Origin: Pyrus communis | Lineage: Eukaryota; Streptophyta; Magnoliopsida; Rosales; Rosaceae | Direction: 5' to 3' | Length of the DNA stretch: 64,000 nt | Assembly (NCBI RefSeq): GCF_963583255.1 | Contig: NC_084808.1 | Span: 13,470,201-13,534,200 of the forward strand | Shown here: in pieces, positions 50,740 to 61,497 of the stretch | Position numbering within the stretch: position 1 is the stretch's first letter | Layout of the letters: every line of letters begins with the position of its first letter | Translations under genes and position numbers: made by a program | The notes under the pieces: model-generated | Database searches by the model: none | The model's input: the letters and a program-made list of their open reading frames with translations, nothing else | Told to the model about the DNA's origin: nothing

Positions 50740-51425
50740 TGTGATAGCCCATCCCAAAATATATTTTCGATAACGTGAAATGACTTTTACACCCTCAGAC
50801 GTTAAATGGTGTTGTGTGACATGCGCTTTGGTTGTGGACCAAATATGTTAAGTCCTAATTGTTTGCACCCAATTAGAACTAAGTTTTTCCTTGTTTTGGT
50901 TGGACGTGAGGGCTTCGGGAACCTCTGGAACTAAAAGCTTAGATGAGGAGTACTATTCACTCGTTGTGATCGCGTTGGTTTCAGGTAGTTTTAAGACTTA
51001 GAAAGGTTTTGTTCTTGCTTTTCTAGCACGTTGGATCAATTTTGGAGTGGTTTTGACGTAAGAACGCTCGGGTTTATATAGTTGCAGGGTTTGGCCGATT
51101 TCCTCAATTTTTCCGGCGAGATTCCGTTGGTTTTAGGACCCCCCCCCCCCCCCCCAAGTGGTAAGATTGTGTTATTCTCATCCTAAGCTTCATTTTGGTG
51201 AAAATTTCATGAATTTTGGTTGAGAAATGAAGAAGATATGAAGATTTGAAAATTTTCCAGAATCCGGCAATCACAGACGGCGGCTCCGGCGAGGATCACC
51301 GGAGAAGACGAAGAATATTCCGTCAACTTTGACGGAATATACTAACGGCGTCAAGTATATTTAACGGAATATTCCATCCAATAATGGAATATCACTCTTT
51401 TGGATGATGATGAGAAGTAAACTGT
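50740..51425 (+). mobile_element. Gypsy LTR remnant, related to the LTR at 2749
   Basis: It begins TGTGATAGCCCATCCCAAAAT, a diverged form of TGTGACATCCCGTCCCAAAAT at 2749. It holds the same kind of palindromic AATATTCCGTCAACTTTGAC block (about 51308-51385) in the same order, plus a run of 17 C (51139-51155). It is shorter than the full LTR and has no recognisable end. It stops where the F-box fragment starts. Confidence 0.65.
51139..51155. repeat. Homopolymer run of 17 C
   Basis: Seventeen consecutive C inside the LTR remnant. The length of such runs is often wrong in assemblies. Confidence 0.8.
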
Positions 51426-51426
51426 A

Positions 51427-52395
51427 GCTGAGGTATATTCACTAGCCATTGGCTCATGGACCAGTCTTGGTTCTCTTGCTCAATGTCAACTACGTGGAGC
51501 AGCATCCCAGGCTTTTTGTTAATGGGGCTCTTCATTGGCCTGCACTCCGTTGGGGGTTTGATGGTGCTGAGTACTTTATACTGACATTTGACGTGGGCAG
51601 TCAGTTGTTCGGTGGGATATCAGTCCCTTAGGTATCATTTGGTATGCAGACGGGACGGGACGGAACGGAATGGGACGGGACGGGACGGGACGGGACTGAA
51701 CGGAACGGAGCGAGAGCAAAGATGCCCTCGGATGGAAACAAGGAGGAAGAAGAAGGAGACGGAGAGGTTATAATTTTGTGTTCCACGGATGTGGAACGAG
51801 TCGTTCCAGGGGGGTGAGGTGGAACGAAAATTCACCCAAAACTCGTCTCGTGGAACAACTCGTTCCACCCATTTTAGGCGCACCAAACGTGGGACGGAAT
51901 GCCTTGTCCCACTCTGTTCTGTCCCGTCCCACGTACCAAACGATACCTAAGAGTTTAACATATAATTTTGATTTGGGATTACGATTATTTGTTTATGGAG
52001 ATGGAAATTCTATTGCTCTGTTCACGACGGATAACAGGTATACAGATTCTTTTCTTGGCATATGGGCGATGCTCAAGTATGGCAAAAAAGAGTCGTGGGC
52101 CAAATTGATTCTCTTGGTACACAAGGTCCCGAAAGACTTTTTACCTAGGGCGTTATGCTTTAGGAAGAGCATGGAAGTACTATTGAAGCTTTGTGGAGCT
52201 AGGGAACAATTTTTCTTTCAAGATATTTTTGCTAGTGACCATGTAAAATCAAAGCAGGAGTTAGTATCGCTGGACCTTGTGACTAAACAAATTAAAAATC
52301 TTGGGATTTCTGGAGATGGATATCAATATTGCACCGTTGATTCTTATAAAGAGAGCCTCGCCTTACTTGACAAGACGGACACAGTTTCTTACTAA
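51427..52395 (+). pseudogene. F-box-associated (FBA) domain gene fragment, frameshifted and interrupted by a MITE
   Basis: Read across frames it gives VYSLAIGSW, QLRGAASQAF, FVNGALHWPAL, ILTFDVGSQLF, then after the MITE SLTYNFDLGLRLFVYGD, IWAMLKYGKKESWAKL and SLALLDK. This is the FBA interaction domain of plant F-box proteins, which as parts of SCF ubiquitin ligases choose substrates. The N-terminal F-box is absent: the LTR remnant abuts the fragment. One extra T in a T run near 51512-51518 shifts the frame, and the MITE at 51631-51947 interrupts it. After the MITE the frame is open to 52395. It is a pseudogene. Confidence 0.82.
51631..51947. mobile_element. PIF/Harbinger-like MITE inside the F-box fragment
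   Basis: The inverted ends GGTATCATTTGGTATGCAGA and TACCAAACGATACC (reverse complement GGTATCGTTTGGTA) flank a 317-bp interior rich in GGGAC and GGAAC repeats. Flanking trinucleotides are TTA (51628-51630) and TAA (51948-51950), compatible with the TWA target of Harbinger elements. Leaving it out, with one copy of the target, puts the two halves of the FBA frame in register. Confidence 0.82.
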
Positions 52396-53261
52396 AGAGG
52401 AAGAACAGGTAATGTGATTATAATGTTTAGTGCTGAGCAATATTGCATCTCAAGAACAATTCTAATCCTTGCTAGATTTTTGTGTTCACTAAGAGCCTGA
52501 TAGATGATTAAATTGTTGTGGATTTTCTTATGCTTATTAGGAACCTGTCAAGAACATTGCATCTCAATCTGTTCCAAATCATTCGTCTAAGCTGATTGAC
52601 TTAAATCGTCTTTCGTCTAAACTCAATAAAAAAACAAGAATTTCAAAACAAATATTGATAATTTGATATAATATATATGCAAAGACAGGTCTTATTTGCT
52701 GCTGTGATATAATTTGTCGACAGTTTGTGCATTGAATTCATCTTCCAATCGTTTCGTGTGCAAAGTAGTTAATTTTCAATTACCCTTCATTTATGTAAAA
52801 CATGAAGTAAAACATGAAGAGGGCACTCCTAACATATCGGTTTTTATTCATGTTCTTTTGTTGCAGATCTCGGTAGCATCACAACGTCTTCTTCCTGAAA
52901 TGCTGGTGTAATTTGTTGGCGTGGAAAATGGAATATGTGAACTTGTTTCTGTTTCATGACGAAAGATTCACATTTTATTTTTATTTTTTTTCCGTTGAAC
53001 AGTATTGCAGGAACTTTAAGTTCTAATATTTGGTCATGTTTCTAAAACTTCGAAGTGAGAGGTCTTCAAGTTCGACACTAAACTATTGTTAACTCATTAT
53101 GTGACTAAGTCTCACCCCTACCCTGATACTGATGGAAAAAATATATATATTCGTATGAGGCATGAAATTTAATGAAAGCGCTTTGTATTATTCATTACTT
53201 TGGTAAATTGCATAACCCTTGGCTCTCCTTTTTGGCATTACAAATACAATGAAAGTGAATT
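52396..53261. other. Gene-free stretch with a SINE remnant
   Basis: No coding frame of note. The 52400-52920 part may be former downstream sequence of the F-box gene, as it has acceptor-like sites, but nothing decisive. A SINE remnant lies at 53053-53145. Confidence 0.45.
53053..53145 (+). mobile_element. SINE remnant
   Basis: GTGAGAGGTCTTCAAGTTCG, ACTATTGTTAACTCATTATG and CTAAGTCTCACCCCTACCC match the central and 3' parts of the SINE at 43832 with many changes. The tail and 5' part are gone. Confidence 0.6.
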
Positions 53262-53803
53262 TTACAAATTTCCAGTGACATTGGTAGCGGAAAGAGCTCG
53301 AGGCCAGTCTGGGCACTTTGGCGGAGGAGGAGGACTACAGGGAGCACCTTTTGCCATCACACAAACACATTGTTCGTATGGAATTCCGCCGCCACCAGGT
53401 TTGCAAAACGAGCGGACCTCCCCAACGCCGCGGTTACAAGTACTACAAGTGATCTCACACTGGTGCTTATCCGGACAACCACCGCCAATCGTCGCTAGAT
53501 AACAATCGGCGTTCACCATTGTTATCATTGTTTTGACTGCACAATATTGATAAAACATGAGTAATGTAACAATTATATGGTGTCTATTAAAGTTTAAAAG
53601 TTGGACATGTAGGCGGTTTCTCAGCGTGTAATGGTTTTGTTTTCTCATTCGGGCAAAAGTAGGTGCCTAGTAAACAACTACTGCCGAAGAACTAATCTTT
53701 CCTAAACCTACAACTCGAAACTCGAGGGTTGCAAAGGTTTGATACCTGATGTGAAAGCTAAAAGGAGCGCAAACAAGTAGAAGGAAGCAGAGAAGTTGGC
53801 CAT
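53262..53803 (-). CDS. Defensin-like secreted cysteine-rich peptide
   Basis: Two exons (53803-53746 and 53536-53262) join through a GT-AG intron to 110 residues. The first exon is almost wholly a signal peptide (MANFSASFYLFALLLAF). The second gives a mature part with cysteines spaced C-x8-C-x5-C-x3-C-x2-C-x10-C-x11-C-x-C-x7-C, then a Pro run and a final C. Signal peptide in exon 1, small intron and Cys-rich exon 2 with a near-terminal CxC are the layout of plant defensin-like (DEFL) genes, which act in defence or in reproductive signalling outside the cell. The C-terminal tail after the CxC (SPPPPPKCP..VTGNL) is longer than in classical defensins. Relation to a named subfamily is not established. 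Confidence 0.75.
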
Positions 53804-56800
53804 TGAAGTGATATGCAAATAGCAGCTATTAAGGGAGTGGAGTTGGAGAGGGAATGCGTTTTGATTTGTTCTCACTTGTGAGATTGGTGGGTTTTTATAG
53901 CTACACAACTAGAGTTTCCATGCTTTCACACCAATGAGAATAATCCTAAATAATCTGCTTAAACACATTTACCAAGTACAAATATCGTCCTAGATTATGG
54001 TTACCAATTTTGCTATAAACATGATTAAATGATTTTCTTATCGTTTTATAGCGCGAATCCAAGTGGATTATTTTTTATGAATATCACATATATGATAAGT
54101 TTTATATTGATATCATACCAAATCAAAGCTGGATTTCTATTTTTCGGATTGTAATTTTTTTTTGAACAACGGATTGTATTCTTAAGAACACACGAAACAT
54201 CAACTTGACAATTTACAAAGCATGAGATTTTTTTTTTTTTTTTTTTTTTTTTGGTATCCAATGTCTTGCATTTTCATAATTTAGTCTTTAAACTGGCTTC
54301 GATACTTTGTAAATTGTGAATCTATTTGATCATGGTCATGGGTAGCAATTCATAACTAGCCTTTTCCAGATCCAAAAGATGTGAATAACCGTGGTTCGTC
54401 ACCCGTTATCCCCCTTTTTAAAATTAAAAAATAAAAAAACATACCTCTGTGAAAGACATTTTATAAAAATAAAAAAATAAAAAATAAAAGAAAAATTGTT
54501 TATAAAAAAAAAATCACAATCAGCACCCCTCCTTGCTGGTCACTCCAGCTGTTGTCAAGTGGTAAGCTAGTCACTCATTTGCTGCCACTTGGCACTCATT
54601 CATTGGTCCAAGATGCAAACTTTCTTAAAGGTTCATCCGAGCTCCGAAAGGAATCCAAAGGATGCTAGATCCTCTTTGTGAGGATCTTAGAGATTCGTAA
54701 ATCATATATGTTTATCGTACATCGTGCGATCAGAAATTATTTTAAATATTTTTATTTAAAATTAAATACACACAATACCTGACAAAAATTGACTGCACGA
54801 TATACGATGAACGAACATGATTTACGAATTCCTAGAATCATTATCAAAATGATCCGGAGAGGATCAGGTTGGTTCCAAAAGGTAATAATAAAGATGCTTA
54901 GAACTCGTAATAATGTCAACTATTTCTCATGAATACCCTTTTAATAAATAGGTTGAACATACTTTTCCAAATATTTCTCCCTTTTTTTTTTTTTTTTTTA
55001 TAATAATTTTTTGGTGTCTCACATGGAAGCTACTTCTCCATTGCTCATCTGACACGTGGAGAGGCATTGAAATTTATACGGGGTTATTTGCTTGGGTTTT
55101 TGGGTACTCAGGTACTGAGCACAACTCTCATCCAAGAGTGGTTAAAACCCACTTTAGCTAAGCTTTAGGCTAACAACATTTACGTCCCTTGATAGACTTA
55201 TGTTCTCGTCGATGGCCAACACATGGCTTGGTATTGATATCTAGCCAAACATGCCCTTGAAGCTCTATGTCATAAAGTTGTCAGGTTTGCCAATTGTTTT
55301 GAGTGGTCAGAAAGGACTTTAAGTTCTACGTTCATCCCTTACTGTCGACAAACAATCTAAGCCCAAAGCGATCGTGCGGCAGTAATGCTCTGTCTACTCA
55401 GTTCCTTGGGCTGGCTTGTAGACCCAATGTCTTGATCTTTCGCATTCTTTAGTGGGTCTCTTCAAGCCTATGTCATTAGGTCCAACAACAATTATAATTA
55501 GTTTAATGGGTCTAAGAGGACCCTCCGTTAACAATAATGCAATTCGATTATGCTATTATTCATATCTTAATAAAGATTTATGTGATATAAATGAAATAAT
55601 GTCAAATCACATGTAGCTATCTATGGTCACCATGATGCATCTTATGTTGAAGTAGTTCTTACAAACGTAGCTTGATCAACAGTTACATTAGCTAGAGATT
55701 TTTGAGATGGATCTTCAAGTGGTTTCCATCGATATTTCTTGTTATTAAACAATTACTAGAAGATGATAGAGTCCTTATTTTGCAATCATGTATCTCCATC
55801 CTAATACACATGAACCAATCATCACATTGTAAGGCCTGCGAAGCAGTGAGGCTTTGAGGTGACATTATTTGCATACTACAACTTCAAGCTCCGTAACTTT
55901 TGACATGTGCTAATCATCCATACGTTCAAGCTTCATGGGCGGTCAATGTGTAATGAACTTGTCCAACAGACATGCACATGTAGATCCACCATGTGTCCAA
56001 TACGCATAGCACGTGACCACGTTAATCTTAATGCGATATACACCAACTTTTTGGATAGTCAATGTCTAGTTGACTTTTCAAATGGTTAGGAGCTTTTTTT
56101 TAGGGCTAAGTAATCATAGAGTACAAGTCTCCTTGCCTTGACCTCGTTTAGGAAATTATTTTCATACCTTAAGTTCTATGGACTCATTCATAATATATTA
56201 TCTCTATAATACAAAACCAAACTCATTAATGAAAAAAACTTGTTTTTTTATTAATTAATTAGAATAGAGTTATTGCATAATATCCAATATTACAAAATTG
56301 ACCTTGAGGGCATAACTCCAATATTTTGGTATTAAGGTCAACACCTATTGGTCTTTGGTGGTGGCGATGATTATGGCCTCCGGAAAATGGCATTTTAAAG
56401 GAGTTAAGTCAGTCAGGTTGCGATCTAAGCTGGGCGACCCAAACGCATCTAATCTGGATCTTAAGAGATATTTTCTGATTTTAACTTTATTCAAACTGAC
56501 CAAACTAACCCTCTATTTAAAATGTATCTAACTTCTTCATTCAAAATCTTAAATGGGTGTTGTTTGCACTCATGCGCCCGCGGACTCGAGCTCCATCTAC
56601 CTAGTTAAAAGTTGGAACTAAAAACCAAAGTGAAATTTAAAATCATGGAATCACCTTTTAACTTTATTCTTCAAAAAAACTAAAACATATAACTAAAATA
56701 AAGGTCAAAACACCTCAAAAATTTCAACATACGATAAATGAACAAAATATCAGGATAAGGTTTTACAACTACTATTACCACCCCCACTACTATCACCGGT

Positions 56801-57400
56801 CCTCGCTATCATAACCATATACACCACAATTACTTCCACCACTATTGCCCTCTCCCCACCTGGATATTGCATCCACCCATATCCTAGCACCACGGCTACC
56901 ATTTAAGACTTATATTACAAAACATTACTGGCAAACACAAACATAATATTTATTATACAAATGGAGGGAAATTCTTTCTTTTTTTTCAAGTGTCTCTCCA
57001 ATTGTATAATATCATGTAACATATATGTCTATGTTTCAGACACATTGAAAAACTCACATTTGCACTTCTTCACCCGGTAAATGACTCGTGTCCAAATCTC
57101 GTTAACTTTCACTAGTTAATTATCACCAGAACACGAAAATAACGCCAGCATTGAGAACAAATGTCACTTTCATAAATATCTTTGAAACTGATGCCCAGGT
57201 TGAGAAAAAACCTCAACTCATCCTCTACCTTGAGCAGCTTACAACAATCAAGAATAATCCTAAAATAAAACTCCCTTTCTTTCTCTGAAGCAAAATCTCT
57301 CAAAGCTCGTCACCAAAAAAAATCAATATATTAATTATACATAAAATCAATAATTAATTATACATATAGGTATTTATAATTATCAAGCTGGTTATATTAA
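53804..57400. other. Long gene-free stretch
   Basis: No gene could be supported in 3.6 kb. Contents: a T-run at about 54230-54252, a foldback MITE (54668-54865, listed apart), another T-run at about 54981-54999, and A+T-rich DNA. The small frames at 55692-55874, 55907-56089 and 57112-57303 have no domain, no codon pattern and no splice partners. Confidence 0.55.
54668..54865. mobile_element. Foldback MITE
   Basis: The two halves are inverted: GATCCTCTTTGTGAGGATC..GATTCGTAAATCAT..TATCGTACATCGTGC on the left pairs with GCACGATATACGATG..ATGATTTACGAATTC..GATCCGGAGAGGATC on the right. Nearly the whole 198 bases can fold into one hairpin. No frame and no clear duplication. Confidence 0.75.
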
Positions 57401-57733
57401 TGTTAGTTAAAATTGTAATGTATTTCATGAGTATCAATATACAAGATACCAAGTATATAAGAGAGAAGAGAGAGGAAGGAGAGTTGGCTGCAAGCAACCA
57501 AAGGAAACCCTAGTGACTGGGTAAACCAAAGGGAACCCTAGTGACCGGGTAAACCTAGGCCTAATCTAATCCTTAAATCAAGGAATTACACCAAACACTA
57601 GGTTAGGCCACTAATCAGTCAACTCCCTTAAATCAAGGGAAGATGGATGTTTTACAAGTTTAAGATATAATGATGACCTTGATAGCTAACCATAGGGACC
57701 AAGAGTCTTTAAGGTTATACTTATACTTCAACT
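57401..57733 (-). repeat. Copia 3' LTR
   Basis: Left direct repeat. It lacks about 8 bases near its left end compared with the right copy (TGTTAGTTAAAA against TGTTGATTTTCCAGTTAAAA) and ends CAACT where the other ends CAACA. Confidence 0.9.
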
Positions 57734-59371
57734 CTCCCTCCCAAGTTGGATTGAGGAGGTTAATTGAGCCAAGCTTGCCCAAAAACCGATGAAATTGAAC
57801 GGATGACATTGCCTTGGTAAAGAGATCTACTAGTTGATCGTGGCTTTTAGTGAATATGGTCTGGATAAGTTGAGTTTGGACTTGAGCACGAATGAAATGG
57901 CAATCCACTTCAATATGTTTTGTTTTTTCATGGAACACAGGGTTGGCAGCAATGTGCATGGCTGCCTGATTATCGCACATAAGGGACATATAAGTAGTAC
58001 TAAGGAACCCTAAGTCTGAAAGGAGCCCTTTAAGACAAATTAGTTCACAGGCAATGGCTGTCATGGCTCTATATTCTGCCTCTGCGCTGGATCGAGCAAT
58101 GACCTGTTGCTTCTTGCTCTTCCATGTAACAAGATTCCACCAACAAATGTACAATAGCATGTGGTAGATTTCCTATCAATTGTATTTCCTGCCCAGTCTG
58201 CTTTTGTGTAACCACTAATGGTAGTAGAATGATTGTTGTGCATGATAATTCCTTGCCATATGGAACCCTTGAGGTAGTGCAATATTCTCTTGACAATGCT
58301 AAGGTGATCCACAGTGAGAGAGTGCATAAATTGACTAGCCAAGCTCACTGCATATGTGATATCTTGACGCGTGATGGTGAGGTATATTAGCTTCCCCACC
58401 AAGCGTTGATAATAGCTCACATCATGCATGGCTTCTCCATCGATGTTGAGCTTCAATTTACAATCAATGGGGGTGATAGCAGGTTTGCAGTCTAGCATTT
58501 TGGCTTCCTAAAGTAGGTCTAATACATATATTTTGTTGATGTAGAAACAGTCCCTTTGAAGATGTTGCCATTTCGATGCCCAAAAAATACTTTAACCTTC
58601 CCAAATCTTTGATAGCAAATGTTGATGTAGGGAGAGTTTCAGTGCTTCAATCTCAATGGCACTATCTCTAGTGATGATAAGATCATGAATGTAGGTAAGA
58701 ACCACCAACTTCCCACTAGTGCCAGTTCTTACAAATAATGAAGAATCATTATTACTTCGCAGGAAACCAGCCTTTTCCAGTACATAACTGAGCTTGGCAT
58801 ACCAAGCTCGTGGGGATTGTTTCCACCCATATTTTGCCTTGTGCAATTTACAAACCATATTGCCTTCAATACGATTATACCCTAGGAGAGGCTGCATATA
58901 CACTTCTTCCTGTAACTCTCTATGAAGGAAATCATTCTTCATGTACATTTGGTAAATGGACCATCCACAATTGATTGCTACTGAGAGTAGAACCCTTACT
59001 AAGTTCATCTTGGCCACCGATACAAACGTTTCCTTATAATCTACTCTAAAGTTTTAAGTGAAACCTCGAGCAACAAGCCTAGCCTTGTGTTTCTCGATTG
59101 AACCATCAGCTTTGAACTTCGTCTTGTAAATCCAACGGCTTCCAACAGTCTTTTTCCCTGGAGGTAGTTAGACCAAGCTCCAGGTGTGATTCTCTTCCAG
59201 TGCACGAAGCTCTTCTGCCATGGCTTGGTTCCATTGTGGGAGTAGAGATGCTTCTTGAAAATTTATTGGCTCACAATGCCTATCAATTTCACAGAGAAAA
59301 GCAGCATGAGTTGTAGAGAGCCTACAAAGACTGATACTTTCAGTGATAGGATGCCATGAGGCGTACATCAC
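57660..59371 (-). pseudogene. Copia reverse transcriptase and RNase H, decayed
   Basis: Open pieces in several frames: LPQWNQAMAEELRALEEN (59371-59168), the RT body with LHRELQEEVYMQ and KAKYGWKQSPRAWYAKL (59017-58592), the RT-RNase H connection RLVGKLIYLTITRQDITYAV (58498-58061) and RNase H with RSSAEAEYRAM, MCDNQAAMHIA and HFIRAQV (58160-57660). The RT catalytic motif YVDD reads YIHD, losing an essential aspartate, and frameshifts separate the pieces. It is not functional. The tail of the RNase H frame runs into the LTR. Confidence 0.9.
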
Positions 59372-59377
59372 ATAGTC

Positions 59378-59800
59378 CTACAACCTAGCTGGAGGTTTTC
59401 TAGTTCGAGGAGGATTTCTCTTAACCCCTTGAGGCTCCGTAGAAGATTGGGAATGATCTGAGTTGGACTCCATGTTTCTCTCACTGCCAGTTTGATCCCT
59501 GGAAGTGATTGAGTCAGTTTGTACTTCTTCGTGCTCTAAAATCATAGTGGCTGATCTTTCTTCCAACACTGGATGATTGAAGTTTTGAGGAAGTGGAAAC
59601 ATGTCGACTAGTTCCTTCCCCTGACTTGTGTGAGTGAAATAAGGACAGTCTTCTTCAAACTTCATATCTCTTGATGCTAGGCACTTTTTAGTGACTGGAT
59701 TGAAGCACTTGTATCACTTTTGGGTGGAAGAGTAACCCAAAGACACACACTTGGTTGCCCTGACATCTAGTTTGTAATGATTCAAAGTTTGGATGTGAAC
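59378..59800 (-). pseudogene. Copia integrase C-terminal remnant
   Basis: From about 59800 down one reads FVHIQTLNHYKLDVRATKC, SLGYSSTQK, stop, YKCFNPVTKKCLASRD, then a frame open to 59378 ending in a Pro/Arg-rich linker (NPPRTRKPPARL). This is the end of copia integrase and the link to RT. The zinc finger and DDE core are absent. Confidence 0.85.
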
Positions 59801-60945
59801 AAAGCTTTGACTATACCTGGTGCTTCATCCCGTGGTACTCTCTCATTTCCAGCAAGGAAGCCGGTAAACTGTCCTAACATAGTTGTGTGATTGCCCTCTT
59901 CATTGCCTTGACCATTTAAGGCTCCTCCGTGTCCCTTACTTAGTAGATAAGCTGCAAATTCATTGATAAATGACAATGGATTTGCAGTGAACTCCATGGA
60001 TCCTTGTGGAGTGGTAGGAGGATGAGCATTAGCAAGTTGTGCCTTGTAGTGGGGTTGTTGAGAGGACCTTGGTATCATTTTTCCATCTATGCTAAACTTA
60101 GGCTTGAGTTCAGGATGGAGTTCCCAACACTTTTCTTCCACATGCCCAACACCATTGCAATGTTTGCATTTTAGTTGTGTATTTCTACCCTTGTACACTT
60201 TGACCTTTGAGTTCTTGTAACTTAAACCATATGCACGAGTCTCAGTCAATCTCGAGTTGTGTTCAACATTCATCACCTTCTTCCTCGCTTTTTCTCGTTG
60301 AATAGTGGCACAGACATTGTTGAAGGTGGGCAGTTCTTGACTCATCAAGATGTGACTCCTTAGATCCTCGTACTCAAAGCTCAAACTCCCTAGCAGCTGG
60401 TAAATTATGTCTTCCTGAGCTCGTTTTAGGAGAATGGTAGGGTCTGTGGTGTGTAGGAGATAGACATCCAACTCATTCCACATGGTTTTGAGGCTCCCAA
60501 GATGTTGAACAAACTCTTTCCCTTCTTGTTGAACACTAGCAATGTCCTTCTTCAGTTGGAAAACAAGTGCATAACTGTTTTGATTTCCATACATATCCTT
60601 CAAGGCTTTCCAGAGATCATGTGAGGAATTGGAGTAGCTACAAATATCGGCAACATGTTTCTCCATGGTGTTGAGCAGCAAGGACATGACAAATTGGTCT
60701 TTGCACAGCCATGCATCGTATGTGGGAGAAGTACTATCTGGAGCTTCCACACTTCCATTTACAAACCCCAACTTTCCTTTGCCTCCGAGAGCTAGCGAAA
60801 TTGCTCGAGACCAAGGAAGGTAATTGAACTCGTTCAATAGAACTGAACACAGACGTTGATTGGTGTTAACCTCAACATCTGAGAAATTTGAGGAGAGAAT
60901 ATGTTGGGTCTCATCTTCATGGTTCACTGAACTTTCTTCAGCCAT
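59782..60945 (-). CDS. Copia gag protein, intact frame with altered C-terminus
   Basis: A 387-codon frame starting MAEESSVNHED. It has the copia gag domain (LPWSRAISLALGGKGKLGF; LWKALKDMYGN; EYEDLRSHILMS) and a CX2CX4HX4C zinc knuckle (CKHCNGVGHVEEKC, about residue 255). Gag forms the virus-like particle and packages element RNA. The last residues (about KALFTSKL) come from integrase DNA read in another frame, so the deletion of protease and integrase lies just before this frame's end, near 59800-59810. With an open gag and both LTRs the element could be mobilised only with pol from another copy; that is an inference. Confidence 0.88.
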   Translation of the reverse strand: MAEESSVNHEDETQHILSSNFSDVEVNTNQRLCSVLLNEFNYLPWSRAISLALGGKGKLGFVNGSVEAPDSTSPTYDAWLCKDQFVMSLLLNTMEKHVADICSYSNSSHDLWKALKDMYGNQNSYALVFQLKKDIASVQQEGKEFVQHLGSLKTMWNELDVYLLHTTDPTILLKRAQEDIIYQLLGSLSFEYEDLRSHILMSQELPTFNNVCATIQREKARKKVMNVEHNSRLTETRAYGLSYKNSKVKVYKGRNTQLKCKHCNGVGHVEEKCWELHPELKPKFSIDGKMIPRSSQQPHYKAQLANAHPPTTPQGSMEFTANPLSFINEFAAYLLSKGHGGALNGQGNEEGNHTTMLGQFTGFLAGNERVPRDEAPGIVKALFTSKL

Positions 60946-61021
60946 GGTTTAGACTTTGAATAAAGATCGCAGCAGTAATAGTGCGCAGAAACAGGTTATC
61001 AAAGAACCTACTCTAATACCA

Positions 61022-61361
61022 TGTTGATTTTCCAGTTAAAATTGTAATGTATTTCATGAGTATCAATGTACAAGAGACCATGTATACAACAGAAAAGAGA
61101 GAGGAAGGAGAGTTGGCTGCAAGCAACCAAAGGAAACCCTAGTGACCGGGTAAACCAAGGGAACCCTAGTGATCAGGTAAACCTAGGCCTAATCTAATCC
61201 TTAAATTAAGGAATTACACCAAACACTAGGTTAAGTCACTAATCAGTCAACTCCCTTAAATCAAGGGAAGATGGCTGTTTTACAAGTTTAAGATATAATG
61301 ATGGCCTTGATAGTTAATCCTAGGGACCAAGAGTCCTTGAGGTTATACTTACACTTCAACA
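61022..61361 (-). repeat. Copia 5' LTR
   Basis: Right direct repeat, TG...CA with 6-base inverted ends (TGTTGA/TTCAACA on the plus strand). The minus-strand primer site lies next to its left edge. Confidence 0.92.
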
Positions 61362-61497
61362 TTATTTATCTAATTTTAGGGTTGGTTTGTTTGTCTGTTT
61401 GTTTTGCTATTGTATTTATTTTCTAGGGTTATGGGTCTGTTCATATGGCATTGGATTTCTCTTATTTAATCGAATTTCTTTTCGTTTTCCCTGCAGT

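Larger units (their letters stand above)
57401..61361 (-). mobile_element. Ty1/copia element with two LTRs and an internal deletion
   Basis: Direct repeats 57401-57733 (333 bp) and 61022-61361 (340 bp) share nearly all sequence, e.g. GTAATGTATTTCATGAGTAT and CACCAAACACTAGGTTA. The right copy starts TGTTGA and ends TCAACA. The reverse complement of a polypurine tract (CTCTCCCTCCC, about 57733-57743) lies inside the left LTR. CTCTAATACCA (61011-61021), reverse complement TGGTATTAGAG, fits an initiator-methionine tRNA primer site inside the right LTR. The element therefore runs on the minus strand. At 4.0 kb it is short because protease and most of integrase are missing. No matching 5-bp duplication was found at the flanks. 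Confidence 0.93.

Noticed and set aside
57401..61361. 5-bp target-site duplication of the copia
   Set aside because: The flanks (ATTAA left, TTATT right) do not match; it may have been altered by mutation or recombination, so none is claimed.
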